Source: Io17-Chloro-G2 sp963663135 (lineage in GTDB: Bacteria > Chloroflexota > Dehalococcoidia > Lucifugimonadales > UBA3495). Taken from it: DNA of 64,000 nucleotides. Where the stretch lies: NCBI GenBank assembly GCA_963663135.2, contig CAXXRM010000005.1, positions 744,001 through 808,000 of the forward strand, given 5' to 3'. The notes below the pieces were generated by a model, which saw only the letters and a program-made list of their open reading frames with translations, was not told the origin of the DNA and did no database searches. The position numbers were made by a program, and so were the translations under genes. Shown in pieces: positions 1 to 7,680 of the stretch (within the stretch, counting starts at the first letter, position 1; each line of letters begins with the position of its first letter).

Positions 1-77
1 CGGCGCGTTGGCCGCCGGATTTGGAGACGTGTATTTGGATTGGTCCATGGGTGTTGTCGCGGATCGGCCGGCCTGGT

Positions 78-461
78 TTACTTGATGTTTACCACCGCTC
101 CGGCTTCCTCGAGCTTGGCCTTGATGGAATCGGCTTCGTCCTTCGCCACGGCCTCCTTAACTGCGGAGGGAGCGGCTTCCACCAACTCTTTGGCCTCGCG
201 AAGGCCCAGAGAAGTGACTTCCCGGACCGCTTTAATGACGTTGATCTTGTTGGGGCCGATCTCTGTGATGGTGACGTCAAATTCGCTCTGATCCTCTACG
301 GCTTCAGCGGATTCTCCGTCCCCGGATACTCCTCCGGCTGCTGCCGCCATCATCACCGGCGCGGCGGTGATCCCGAACTCTTCCTCCAGGGCTTTCACCA
401 AGTCCGAAAGCTCAATGACGTTCATCTGCTTGATCGATTCCAACATCTCGTCTTTGGTCAT
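78..461 (-). CDS. rplL: 50S ribosomal protein L7/L12
   Basis: Stalk protein of the large ribosomal subunit, which recruits translation factors. The 127-aa product has the usual two-part build: an N-terminal dimerisation helix (about residues 1-30), an Ala/Gly-rich hinge (about 35-55) and a C-terminal domain with the family signature GLREAKELVE. It ends in VNIK, as is normal. ATG is preceded by AGGAGGA at good spacing. It is the last gene of the tuf-rpl operon in the window and follows rplJ by 79 bp; rpoB would be expected just beyond the left edge. Confidence 0.97.
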   Translation of the reverse strand: MTKDEMLESIKQMNVIELSDLVKALEEEFGITAAPVMMAAAAGGVSGDGESAEAVEDQSEFDVTITEIGPNKINVIKAVREVTSLGLREAKELVEAAPSAVKEAVAKDEADSIKAKLEEAGAVVNIK

Positions 462-540
462 GAAATCCTCCTGATAATTGGCTGATTAGTTAGCCGTATT
501 TCCGTTATAGGCCGGATTAGGGGTTGGGCATCCGCCCGGC

Positions 541-1080
541 TTAGGCTCCGGCTTCTTGCTGCTCCAATTGGGTTATCCGAGCCTGCATCAAACGGTCCAG
601 ATTTATCAATGGGCCGTTGAGCACACCCAGAAGCCGCTGGATGGGGGACTGCAATTGTCCCAACAGGTTGGCTACTAGTTGGGGTTTCGAGGGCAAGGCC
701 GCCAGACGGACAACGTCGGCTGTGCTCATCACCGGACCGTCGCCCATGACGGCCCCGCGGATGGCCAGAACTGAGCGGGATGTCCGGATGTAGTCGGAGA
801 CTGCTTTGGCCACGTCCAGCGGGTCATCATACCCCAGGGCCATGGCGGTGGGACCCTGAACGATTTCCTTGACGTTGGGGCGTTTGGCCTGCTCCGACGC
901 CAGGTACATCAAAGTGTTTTTAACCACCGTAAACTCAACGCCCGCGTTGCGCATCCGGCTGCGCAGGTCGGTCATTTCGTTCACTGAGATCCCGGTGTAG
1001 TCGGTAGCAAGAGCCATGGTGGACCGCTCCAACTTGTCCTTCATCTCTTGGACTCGGTCTATCTTTTCCTGGGTTGGCAA
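541..1080 (-). CDS. rplJ: 50S ribosomal protein L10
   Basis: Base of the L7/L12 stalk; binds 23S rRNA and carries the L12 dimers. The 179-aa length is typical. The N-terminal part has the family pattern around VVKNTLMYLA, and the C-terminal helix that binds L12 follows residue 140. The start is TTG, fixed by the strong Shine-Dalgarno GGAGGTG 7 nt upstream. It lies behind a 196-nt leader with an L10-type structured RNA, which implies autogenous control by L10(L12)4. Confidence 0.96.
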   Translation of the reverse strand: MPTQEKIDRVQEMKDKLERSTMALATDYTGISVNEMTDLRSRMRNAGVEFTVVKNTLMYLASEQAKRPNVKEIVQGPTAMALGYDDPLDVAKAVSDYIRTSRSVLAIRGAVMGDGPVMSTADVVRLAALPSKPQLVANLLGQLQSPIQRLLGVLNGPLINLDRLMQARITQLEQQEAGA

Positions 1081-1094
1081 ATTGGTTCACCTCC

Positions 1095-1235
1095 ATTAAA
1101 AATCCCCGCGCCAAGATCGGCCACGGGGAGCGAGCAACACGGTTAATTTGTGTGCTGCGCCTCGGCGGGCGAAACCGATTTTTCGGAATCCTTAACCCCG
1201 GCAAATACGGGGACCCACGGTCTTAGGCGTTGGTT
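1095..1235 (-). ncRNA. L10 leader (rplJL autoregulatory RNA)
   Basis: The minus-strand leader between rplA and rplJ carries the conserved blocks of the bacterial L10 leader: CCTAAGACCGTGGG (1214-1227), a CCCCG/CGGGG hairpin, and CCCGCCGAGG (1160-1169). L10 bound to L12 is known to recognise this element and repress its own operon. The RNA runs into a terminator-like hairpin just ahead of the rplJ ribosome binding site. Confidence 0.85.
1098..1128 (-). terminator. attenuator hairpin upstream of rplJ
   Basis: On the minus strand a GC-rich hairpin (CCCCG...CGGGG, 1104-1128) is followed directly by TTTTT and then the rplJ ribosome binding site. It fits an L10-controlled transcription attenuator. 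The stem has one mismatch. Confidence 0.6.
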
Positions 1236-1276
1236 TCGTTGATATTTTCGATCGGCTGCGCCGGTTAAACTAACTC

Positions 1277-1993
1277 CTACTCCGGTGGTTGCAGGGCCTG
1301 GAGGGCCACCAGGTCCAGTGGAACGCTGGGACCCATGGTTGAAGCCAAGAAGGCCGATTTCAAAAAAGAGCCCTTAACCGCTGAAGGCTTCGACCGGACG
1401 ATCGAGTCGGTGAGCACCGCCAGGTTCTCGGCCAACTGGTCGGTGGAGAAACTGGCCTTGCCGATTGGGCTGTGGATGATCGCGGTCCGGTCGGTGCGGA
1501 ATTCCACCCTTCCCGCCTTGGCCTCTTGAATTGCTCGGGGTAAGTCCTGAGGTTGGACCATAGTGCCAGACCGGGGATTGGGCATCAACCCCCTTCGTCC
1601 CAGCACTCGTCCCAACCGGCCAATCTTGGGCATCACCTGGGGAATCGCCAACCCGACTTCAAAGTCGGTAAATCCGCCCTCAACCTGTGCTATGAGCTCA
1701 TCCTCGCCCACGTAGTCGGCCCCGGCCTGGCGGGCGATGTCCACCGCCTCACCGGTGGCGAAAACCAGGACCCTGATGGGCTTGCCCAACCCGTGGGGCA
1801 GCACGGCCACGTCGCGAATCATCTGGTCGGCGTGGCGGGGGTCGGCATTGGTCCGAAGGTGGACTTCGACCGTTTCATCAAACTTGGTGTTGGACGTTTC
1901 CTTCACCAGGTCGATGGCTTCCAGCGGGCCGTAGAGCCGCTCGGAGTCCACGGTGTTGACTACGCTTTGGTAACGCCGGCTGTGTTTCACCAT
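1277..1993 (-). CDS. rplA: 50S ribosomal protein L1
   Basis: Binds 23S rRNA at the L1 stalk and helps release E-site tRNA. The 238-aa product matches the family length and shows the conserved PNPRSGT segment in the second half (GLMPNPRSGTMVQ). ATG start at 1993, one base after the rplK stop, so translation is probably coupled. The C terminus (TMGPSVPLDL) is also typical. Confidence 0.96.
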   Translation of the reverse strand: MVKHSRRYQSVVNTVDSERLYGPLEAIDLVKETSNTKFDETVEVHLRTNADPRHADQMIRDVAVLPHGLGKPIRVLVFATGEAVDIARQAGADYVGEDELIAQVEGGFTDFEVGLAIPQVMPKIGRLGRVLGRRGLMPNPRSGTMVQPQDLPRAIQEAKAGRVEFRTDRTAIIHSPIGKASFSTDQLAENLAVLTDSIVRSKPSAVKGSFLKSAFLASTMGPSVPLDLVALQALQPPE

Positions 1994-1994
1994 G

Positions 1995-2423
1995 CTATTC
2001 CTCGGAGACCTCGATCCCCATACTGCGGGCCGTGCCCTGAATTATTGACATTGCCTGTTCTACGGTACCGGCGTTGAGGTCCACCAGTTTCTGGGTGGCT
2101 ATCTCGCGCAGGGCCTGTTGGCTAATGGAGCCAACTTTGCCGCGTACAGGATCCGCTGCGCCTTTTTCCACCTGGGCCGCCTTTCTCAAAAGGTCTGAGG
2201 CGGGGGGTGTTCTGGTCAGAAAGGTGAAAGACCGGTCTTCGAAAACCGAGATATGAACCGGGACTATCGTTCCTGCTTGTGCGGCGGTACGGGCATTGTA
2301 TTCCTTCACAAAGCCCATGATATTCACGCCGTGTTGCCCCAAAGCGGGACCAACTGGCGGCGCCGGTGTGGCTTTGCCCGCCTGGAGCTGTAACTTAATG
2401 ATGGCTCTTAGTTTTTTGGCCAA
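1995..2423 (-). CDS. rplK: 50S ribosomal protein L11
   Basis: GTPase-associated centre protein that binds 23S rRNA with L10. 142 aa. Conserved motifs are visible: PAPPVGPALGQHG near residue 21 and the C-terminal SMGIEV. The start is TTG (AKKLRA follows), with AGAGG and GGGG upstream. Immediately upstream, a 15-bp direct repeat (CTGGAAGCCTAGATT) overlaps the end of nusG and the short spacer. Confidence 0.96.
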   Translation of the reverse strand: MAKKLRAIIKLQLQAGKATPAPPVGPALGQHGVNIMGFVKEYNARTAAQAGTIVPVHISVFEDRSFTFLTRTPPASDLLRKAAQVEKGAADPVRGKVGSISQQALREIATQKLVDLNAGTVEQAMSIIQGTARSMGIEVSEE

Positions 2424-2464
2424 TGATTACCCCACTAACCTCTGGAAGCCTAGATTCTGGAAGC

Positions 2465-3043
2465 CTAGATTCGCTCTACTTGTAGAAAGTCCAGCTCCAC
2501 CGGTGTCTCTCTACCAAAGAAGGACACCAACACCCTTACCTTGCCTTTACCCTCGTCAAAGTCGTTGACGGCGCCGATAAAGTCCACGAAGGGGCCTTCG
2601 GTGATCCTGACGGTCTCGCCTTTTTCCAAGCCAATCTTGATGCGGGTGGGAGCCGAATCGACCTGGTTGAGAATGTCGTTAATTTGTTTCTCTTCCAGAG
2701 GCACCGGCTTGGCCCGCTTGTCTGATTCGTCCTCGCTGGAGACGAACCCGGTAACCCCGGGGGTGTTCCGCACGGCGTGCCAACTCTCGTCGTCCATGGT
2801 CATTTGGACCAGGATATAACCGGGGAACAGCTTGCGCCGTTCCGAGCGCCGCTTGCCGTCCTTGAAGACCACTTCCTCTTCCGTAGGAACCAACACGTCA
2901 AAAATCCGGTCTTGCATGTCGAGGCTTTGGATCCGCAAGTCCAGGTTTTTTTTGACCAGATCTTCTTGCCCGGAGTAGGTGTGGATGATGTACCACCGGG
3001 GACCTTGGTCCTCGTCCAATTGGGTGCTTGTGTTAAGGGTCAT
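2465..3043 (-). CDS. nusG: Transcription elongation/antitermination factor NusG
   Basis: Binds the RNA polymerase clamp and links transcription with translation or Rho. The 192-aa product has an NGN domain starting at WYIIHTYSGQE (about residue 17) and a C-terminal KOW domain with GPFVDFIGAV. Position between secE and rplK is the classical arrangement. ATG start at 3043. Confidence 0.97.
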   Translation of the reverse strand: MTLNTSTQLDEDQGPRWYIIHTYSGQEDLVKKNLDLRIQSLDMQDRIFDVLVPTEEEVVFKDGKRRSERRKLFPGYILVQMTMDDESWHAVRNTPGVTGFVSSEDESDKRAKPVPLEEKQINDILNQVDSAPTRIKIGLEKGETVRITEGPFVDFIGAVNDFDEGKGKVRVLVSFFGRETPVELDFLQVERI

Positions 3044-3107
3044 GGCATATTCCCACAGCTGCGTGAATCAGGACGCGCATTGAATTCGGGTTCCGGCCGG
3101 ACCGCGG

Positions 3108-3344
3108 TCAAAGGATGAATCTGCCGAAGACTTCGGCAAAGATCCGGTCCAACCCACCCAGGAAGAATCCGGCGGCGGCAGCCAGGATGATCACAACCAC
3201 GGTCAGGCGGGTGGTTTCTTCGCGGCTGGGCCAAACCGACTTCCTGAGCTCGGAAATAGTTTCTTGGATAAAGGCGCCTGGGCTGACTCGACCGGCGGCG
3301 CCCCCCGCTAGAGGCCGAGAACCCCGCGTTGAGACCCTGGCCAT
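3108..3344 (-). CDS. secE: Preprotein translocase subunit SecE
   Basis: Essential small subunit of the SecYEG channel. The 78-aa single-span form common outside Proteobacteria: the amphipathic segment (ELRKSVWPSREE, about 32-43) precedes one membrane helix (LTVVVIILAAAAGFFLGG). ATG start; it follows rpmG by 6 bp and precedes nusG by 64 bp. Confidence 0.95.
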   Translation of the reverse strand: MARVSTRGSRPLAGGAAGRVSPGAFIQETISELRKSVWPSREETTRLTVVVIILAAAAGFFLGGLDRIFAEVFGRFIL

Positions 3345-3350
3345 GGGGAC

Positions 3351-3521
3351 TTACCTCACTTCCCGGTGTACCACGTGTCCCCGGCAACGGGAACAAAACT
3401 TTCGCAACTCAACCCTCTGGGGATCGCTGCGCCGGTTTTTCATGGTCGTGTAGTTACGTTCCCGGCAGTCGGTGCATTGCAGGGTGATAATTTGGCGTAC
3501 GTCGGCAGTTTTCCTCGCCAT
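3351..3521 (-). CDS. rpmG: 50S ribosomal protein L33
   Basis: Small large-subunit protein of 56 aa. The translation starts MARKTADVRQIITLQCTDCR and contains the NYTTMKNRR core and two Cys pairs (CTDC and CSRC), so this is the zinc-binding type. It is encoded 3 bp after tuf and 6 bp before secE, its usual place. Confidence 0.95.
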   Translation of the reverse strand: MARKTADVRQIITLQCTDCRERNYTTMKNRRSDPQRVELRKFCSRCRGHVVHREVR

Positions 3522-3524
3522 CTG

Positions 3525-4709
3525 TTACTCCAACACCTTGGTGATTACGCCGGAGCCAACGGTCCGTCCACCCTCGCGGATGGCGAATCGCATTTGCTCC
3601 TCAATCGGCACAGGGCTTATCAGGGAGATGGTCATCTTGACGTTGTCTCCGGGCATCACCATCTCGATGCCTTCTGGCAGCTCGCACTGGCCGGTGATGT
3701 CGCTGGTCCGGATGTAGAACTGGGGCTTGTAACCGTTGAAGAACGGGGTATGACGCCCGCCCTCCTCCCGGCTCAACACGTAAACCTCGGCTTCCGCTTT
3801 GGTGTACGGCCGCATGGAGCCGGGTTTTACCAGCACCTGGCCGCGCTCGACTTCATCCCGGTCCACGCCTCGGAGCAGAATGCCCACCGCGTCGCCGGCT
3901 TCGGTAACGCTCAGGGTTTTGTGGAACATCTCCAAGCCGGTGGCCACCGTCTCCCGAACGTCGCCGAACCGGATGATCTCCACCGGTTCGCCCTGTTTAA
4001 GCTGGCCCCGCTCCACCCGGCCGGTCACCACCGTGCCGCGGCCCTTGATTCCGAACACATCCTCGATGGGCATGAGGAACGCCTGGTCGATTATGCGCTC
4101 GGGAACGGGAACATATTCGTCCATGGCTTCCACTAGCTTGAGGATTCCGGCTTCGGCTTCCGGGTCCCCTTCCAAGGCCTTCAGACCGCTGACTCGGACG
4201 ATTGGCGTGTCGTCGCCAGGGAAATCGTACCGGTTGAGCAGATCCCTTACTTCCAGTTCGACGAGTTCCAGCAACTCCTCGTCTTCCATCATGTCTACCT
4301 TATTCAATGCCACCAGAATACGAGGCACCTCCACCTGGCGGGCAAGGAGGATATGCTCTCGGGTTTGGGGCATTGGGCCGTCGGGAGCGCTGACCACCAA
4401 GATAGCTCCGTCCATTTGCGCGGCGCCGGTGATCATGTTTTTGATGTAGTCGGCGTGTCCCGGACAGTCCACGTGGGCGTAATGCCGCTGGTCGGTTTCA
4501 TACTCCACGTGGGCAATCGCAATGGTCACGCCGCGAGCCTTTTCTTCGGGGGCGTTGTCGATGCTGTCCATGTCTCGGTAATTGGCCATGCCGCGCTGCG
4601 CCAGGACCTTGGTGATAGCTGCGGTCAGGGTGGTTTTACCGTGGTCTACGTGGCCGATGGTGCCGACGTTAACGTGGGGTTTGGTCCTGTCGAACTGCTG
4701 CTTGGCCAT
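3525..4709 (-). CDS. tuf: Elongation factor Tu
   Basis: GTPase that delivers aminoacyl-tRNA to the ribosome. 394 aa. G1 motif GHVDHGKT near residue 19, G3 DCPGHADY near 80, G4 NKVD near 135, and the C-terminal beta-barrel domains are all present. I chose ATG at 4709 (AKQQFDRTKPHVNVG follows) because AGGAGAGG lies just upstream; an ATG 24 nt earlier adds eight residues not found in the family. It is cotranscribed with the three upstream tRNAs. Confidence 0.97.
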   Translation of the reverse strand: MAKQQFDRTKPHVNVGTIGHVDHGKTTLTAAITKVLAQRGMANYRDMDSIDNAPEEKARGVTIAIAHVEYETDQRHYAHVDCPGHADYIKNMITGAAQMDGAILVVSAPDGPMPQTREHILLARQVEVPRILVALNKVDMMEDEELLELVELEVRDLLNRYDFPGDDTPIVRVSGLKALEGDPEAEAGILKLVEAMDEYVPVPERIIDQAFLMPIEDVFGIKGRGTVVTGRVERGQLKQGEPVEIIRFGDVRETVATGLEMFHKTLSVTEAGDAVGILLRGVDRDEVERGQVLVKPGSMRPYTKAEAEVYVLSREEGGRHTPFFNGYKPQFYIRTSDITGQCELPEGIEMVMPGDNVKMTISLISPVPIEEQMRFAIREGGRTVGSGVITKVLE

Positions 4710-4738
4710 TTGGGTGTCCTCTCCTATTCTCATGCTGG

Positions 4739-4811
4739 AGCCCAGAGGCGGGATTGAACCGCCGACCCCGTTCTTACCAAGAACGTGCTCTACCGCTGAG
4801 CTATCTGGGCT
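4739..4811 (-). tRNA. tRNA-Thr (anticodon GGT)
   Basis: Cloverleaf on the minus strand: acceptor AGCCCAG/CTGGGCT, D arm with AGCTCAGCGGTAGAGC, anticodon stem CGTTC/GAACG around TTGGTAA (anticodon GGT), T arm GGCGG-TTCAATC-CCGCC. No encoded CCA. It lies 29 bp upstream of tuf. Confidence 0.96.
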
Positions 4812-4858
4812 GGTTGCCAGTTTGTTTTGCCTGCTGTTGGACCGCTAATTCGTGTGGT

Positions 4859-4942
4859 GGAGGGGGCAGGATTCGAACCTGCGAAGCCCTTCCGGACGCC
4901 AGATTTACAGTCTGGTGGCTTTAACCACTCACCCACCCCTCC
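4859..4942 (-). tRNA. tRNA-Tyr (anticodon GTA)
   Basis: Minus-strand class II tRNA of 84 nt with acceptor GGAGGGG/CCCCTCC, anticodon loop CTGTAAA reading GTA, a long variable arm and the T arm GCAGG-TTCGAAT-CCTGC. Second of three tRNAs ahead of tuf. Confidence 0.96.
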
Positions 4943-5016
4943 AAAACTGATGCCCCCTCGTCGGCGGCCGCACCTGAATTGGTGAGGCAGGAGATTGGAG
5001 ACTCAGAGCCAATTGG

Positions 5017-5088
5017 AGCCCCAGAGGGGACTTGAACCCCTAACCTGTCGATTACAAATCGACTGCGCTGCCATTGCGCCACCGGGGC
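5017..5088 (-). tRNA. tRNA-Thr (anticodon TGT)
   Basis: Minus-strand cloverleaf: acceptor GCCCCGG/CTGGGGC (one G-T pair), anticodon stem GTCGA/TCGAC around TTTGTAA (anticodon TGT), T arm AGGGG-TTCAAGT-CCCCT. First tRNA of the operon. The Thr-Tyr-Thr-tuf order matches the ancient thrU-tyrU-thrT-tufB arrangement, here without tRNA-Gly. Confidence 0.96.
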
Positions 5089-5117
5089 ACGGAATATGCC
5101 GGGTGGCAAGCACACTA

Positions 5118-5143
5118 TAAAAAGGCCCCGCGGAATCGGGGCC
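5118..5143 (-). terminator. terminator-like hairpin in the leader of the tRNA-tuf operon
   Basis: Perfect 7-bp stem GGCCCCG/CGGGGCC with a 6-nt loop, followed on the minus strand by TTTTTAT. It lies between the promoter at 5175-5203 and the first tRNA, so it would cut short transcripts of the operon unless bypassed. In the plus direction the trailing sequence (GTTTCAATT) is a poorer U tract. Confidence 0.7.
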
Positions 5144-5174
5144 GTTTCAATTGAAGGGCTTGATAGCTCCGATA

Positions 5175-5203
5175 AGTGTATATTCGAGTATATGGATTGT
5201 CAA
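5175..5203 (-). promoter_or_regulatory. sigma70-type promoter of the tRNA-tuf-rpl operon
   Basis: Minus-strand -35 TTGACA (5198-5203, perfect), 17-bp spacer and -10 TACACT (5175-5180). Predicted start near 5168, about 25 nt before the terminator-like hairpin. Confidence 0.65.
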
Positions 5204-5378
5204 TAATCGCCGAATGTGACTGAACGGTGATTTAGGCGATGTTGACGCCGGGAACCGTCGGACCGTCGGGCCGGTACAAGGCATACACCTTGTACTTTTG
5301 CCGACACGTTGAGTACCGACTAGTTGAACGGCAACGGCTCAGGCATCACCATACCCTAGAGCTGCCGACGCCTTCTCC

Positions 5379-5481
5379 TTCTCCAACCGGAACTTGACGG
5401 CCAAGTACCCTTATTCTACACTCCAACCCCGGTCTCTCCATCCCGATTTGAATGAAAACACACGTTTTCCGGGCTTCTAAG
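5379..5481. repeat. 103-bp direct repeat, left copy
   Basis: Begins TTCTCCAACCGG and ends GGGCTTCTAAG. It is base-for-base identical to 5882-5984 and flanks an IS5-type remnant. No gene is seen inside it. Confidence 0.95.
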
Positions 5482-5881
5482 AGGGTGTGTGAGAAAGGGC
5501 TAAACCTGCACCAATTTCTCTTGGGGAGTGGGTCAGCAATCTTGCTATTGTGGGGGTATCTATCCCAGCGATTTCCATTAGCTCCCTTACTGCCGCCAAG
5601 CAAACCCAGGGGGCATCCTCGGACCGTGGACTTGCCGAAGTAGTAAATGGCGTTCTGTATGTGCTGCGCGGCGGCATACCCTGGCGCATGGCGCCCCATG
5701 ACCTGCCGCCCTGGGGGCGATTTGGTGGTATTTTCGGAAGTGGCGCAGAGATGGGACCTGGGAGAGCATTGAGGCGGCGCTGAGGGTTCGGGAGGCTGAG
5801 GGACACGAGGCTGAAATCGACAGCCAGTCGGTGAAGACCACGGAAAAAGGGGGCCCAGAGGCTACGATGCAGGCAAGAAGG
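5482..5881 (+). pseudogene. IS5-family transposase remnant (5' part only)
   Basis: Fragment of a DDE transposase spread over three plus-strand frames. The pieces in order are LAPLLPPSKPRGHPRTVDL (about 5580-5635), EVVNGVLYVLRGG...PWRMAPHDLPPWG (about 5635-5715) and FRKWRRDGTWESIEAALRV...IDSQSVKTTEKGG (about 5732-5860); the first catalytic Asp is the D of IDSQSV. One more missing base restores PRGYDAGKK at the right end. The fragment stops abruptly at the right-hand repeat, so the C-terminal half is gone. GAGGGTGTGTGAGAAAGG at 5482 may be the left end of the element. Confidence 0.8.
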
Positions 5882-5984
5882 TTCTCCAACCGGAACTTGA
5901 CGGCCAAGTACCCTTATTCTACACTCCAACCCCGGTCTCTCCATCCCGATTTGAATGAAAACACACGTTTTCCGGGCTTCTAAG
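5882..5984. repeat. 103-bp direct repeat, right copy
   Basis: Identical to 5379-5481. It joins directly to the truncated transposase on its left and runs to within 44 bp of apt on its right. Confidence 0.95.
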
Positions 5985-6027
5985 TCCATGCCTAACCGGC
6001 CAACTATTTTGAACTGCTTTGGTGGCA

Positions 6028-6543
6028 ATGATTGATCTGAAATCCTTTATCCGTGACGTTCCCGATTTCCCGGAACCGGGGATCTTATTCAAGGACATCA
6101 CGCCTCTTCTGGGGGACGCCGGCGCTTTTTCACATGCCGTCGATTGTCTCAGCCAATTGTTTCCGGCAGACGATTTCGACGTCATTGTTCCGGTGGAATC
6201 GAGAGGGTTTTTGTTCGGCGCGCCGTTGGCTTACGTGACGGGGAAGCCTCTGGTCCCGGTACGCAAGCCTGGAAAGCTGCCGGCGGCCACCTACTCCGCC
6301 GAATACACCTTGGAATACGGCTCCAACGCCATTGAAATACACGTCGATGGTATCCAGCCGGGTCAGAGAGTCCTCCTTCTGGACGATTTGTTGGCGACGG
6401 GTGGAACCCTGGCGGCCACCGCCGGGCTGGTGGCGACCGGAGGCGGGTCGGTGGCCGGCATAGCTGTGCTGATTGAGCTTAGCGGCCTGAACGGGCGAGA
6501 CCTGTTGAAGGGTTATGACGTGCGCTCCCTGGTGCAGTACTGA
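6028..6543 (+). CDS. apt: Adenine phosphoribosyltransferase
   Basis: Salvages adenine to AMP using PRPP in the cytoplasm. 171 aa from ATG at 6028 (TTG at 6019 and GTG at 6022 are in-frame alternatives; no clear Shine-Dalgarno decides). Family features: FIRDVPDFPEPGILFKDITP at the N terminus, VPVRKPGKLP, and the PRPP-binding loop VLLLDDLLATGGT near residue 115. Normal length. The upstream region is the right copy of the 103-bp repeat, so the native promoter may have been replaced. Confidence 0.95.
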   Translation: MIDLKSFIRDVPDFPEPGILFKDITPLLGDAGAFSHAVDCLSQLFPADDFDVIVPVESRGFLFGAPLAYVTGKPLVPVRKPGKLPAATYSAEYTLEYGSNAIEIHVDGIQPGQRVLLLDDLLATGGTLAATAGLVATGGGSVAGIAVLIELSGLNGRDLLKGYDVRSLVQY

Positions 6544-6612
6544 CGCGACGCCGGGAAGCTAACACAGGATCTTGGACAGACATTCGCGCAATTAGCGTTT
6601 AGGGGGTGACCC

Positions 6613-7482
6613 ATGGCTGAGACAATTTCTGTAGGAAACGTGGAGATTACGGCGGTGCTGGACATGGTGCCTCCTCCCCGGCCAGCTACCATGATGTTCC
6701 CCACGACCACCGAGGCTGATTGGTCCCAGTACCAGGACATTCTGGAAGAGGGTCAGTTGCAGCTTTACTACGGCGTGTGGGTTGTGCGTTCCCAGGGGAA
6801 GCTGATCCTGGTGGATACCGGCATGGGGCCCGGGCCGCACCCAGACCGGGGAAACCGGACCGGCAATCTGTATGAGGAACTGCGGCCGGTCCTGGCCCCC
6901 CCGGACAACTCCCAGAATACCAACGTTTCGCCGTCGGACCAGATCGATATTGTGGTGCACACCCACCTGCACTTTGACCATGTGGGCTGGAACCTGCGCT
7001 ACCAGGGAGGGATGCCCGCTCCAACCTTCCGCAGGGCCACGTACCTGGTGCCAAAGCTGGATTGGGACCACTTCACTTCACCCGAGATCATCGATTCGGC
7101 GCCCCACGTGAAAACCCAGGTTATGCCGTTGCGCCGCCTTCGCAAGATGGAACTGATCGAAGGTGAATACAGCATCACCGACGAAGTCAGCACCATCCCC
7201 ACGCCGGGCCACACGCCTGGGCACCAGTCGATCGTCATCAGTTCTCAGGGAGAGACGGCCGTCATAGCGGGAGACGTTCTTCACAGCAAGGTCCAGGTGC
7301 ACGAACCGAGCTGGTGCGCCGGAGTAGACATCGATAAGACCGCCAGCGCCAACAACCGGGAAGCCCTGCTGGACAACGCAGAGCGGCAAGGCTCGGTGAT
7401 CGCCGCTGGCCATTTCCATCCTTCGGAAAACCTGGGGAAGATAGTAAGGCGTGAAGGACGGCGTTACTGGCAAGGGCTGTGA
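6613..7482 (+). CDS. MBL-fold metallo-hydrolase (lactonase-like)
   Basis: 289-aa metallo-beta-lactamase-fold hydrolase. The zinc site is visible: HTHLHFDH at about residue 116 (HxHxDH), GHTPGHQ near 200, an Asp in AGDVLHS near 225 and a distal His in AGHFHPS near 265. The layout resembles N-acyl homoserine lactonase and related lactonases, but the substrate cannot be read from the sequence. GGGGGTGA precedes the ATG. A hairpin terminator candidate follows. Confidence 0.85.
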   Translation: MAETISVGNVEITAVLDMVPPPRPATMMFPTTTEADWSQYQDILEEGQLQLYYGVWVVRSQGKLILVDTGMGPGPHPDRGNRTGNLYEELRPVLAPPDNSQNTNVSPSDQIDIVVHTHLHFDHVGWNLRYQGGMPAPTFRRATYLVPKLDWDHFTSPEIIDSAPHVKTQVMPLRRLRKMELIEGEYSITDEVSTIPTPGHTPGHQSIVISSQGETAVIAGDVLHSKVQVHEPSWCAGVDIDKTASANNREALLDNAERQGSVIAAGHFHPSENLGKIVRREGRRYWQGL

Positions 7483-7541
7483 GGTAAGAAGGTCACTCGT
7501 AAAACCTGGGTCGAAGTCAATCTGCCAAATTTAAACACTGA

Positions 7542-7574
7542 AAGACGGGCGCGGTGTTGGGACCGGCCCGTCTT
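7542..7574. terminator. intergenic hairpin after the MBL-fold gene
   Basis: Nine-bp stem AAGACGGGC/GCCCGTCTT with an inner CGGT/ACCG extension. The U tract is weak (GAATTTG), so it may be a modest, possibly bidirectional terminator. Confidence 0.5.
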
Positions 7575-7680
7575 GAATTTGACAGGCTTTGGTAGTCCTT
7601 GTCCGATTCCAAACGTGGTGGCTGCCCCTATACACTAGCCAGCAGTTATTTTGTTCAATTAACGACGTGGAGCAAACGAT

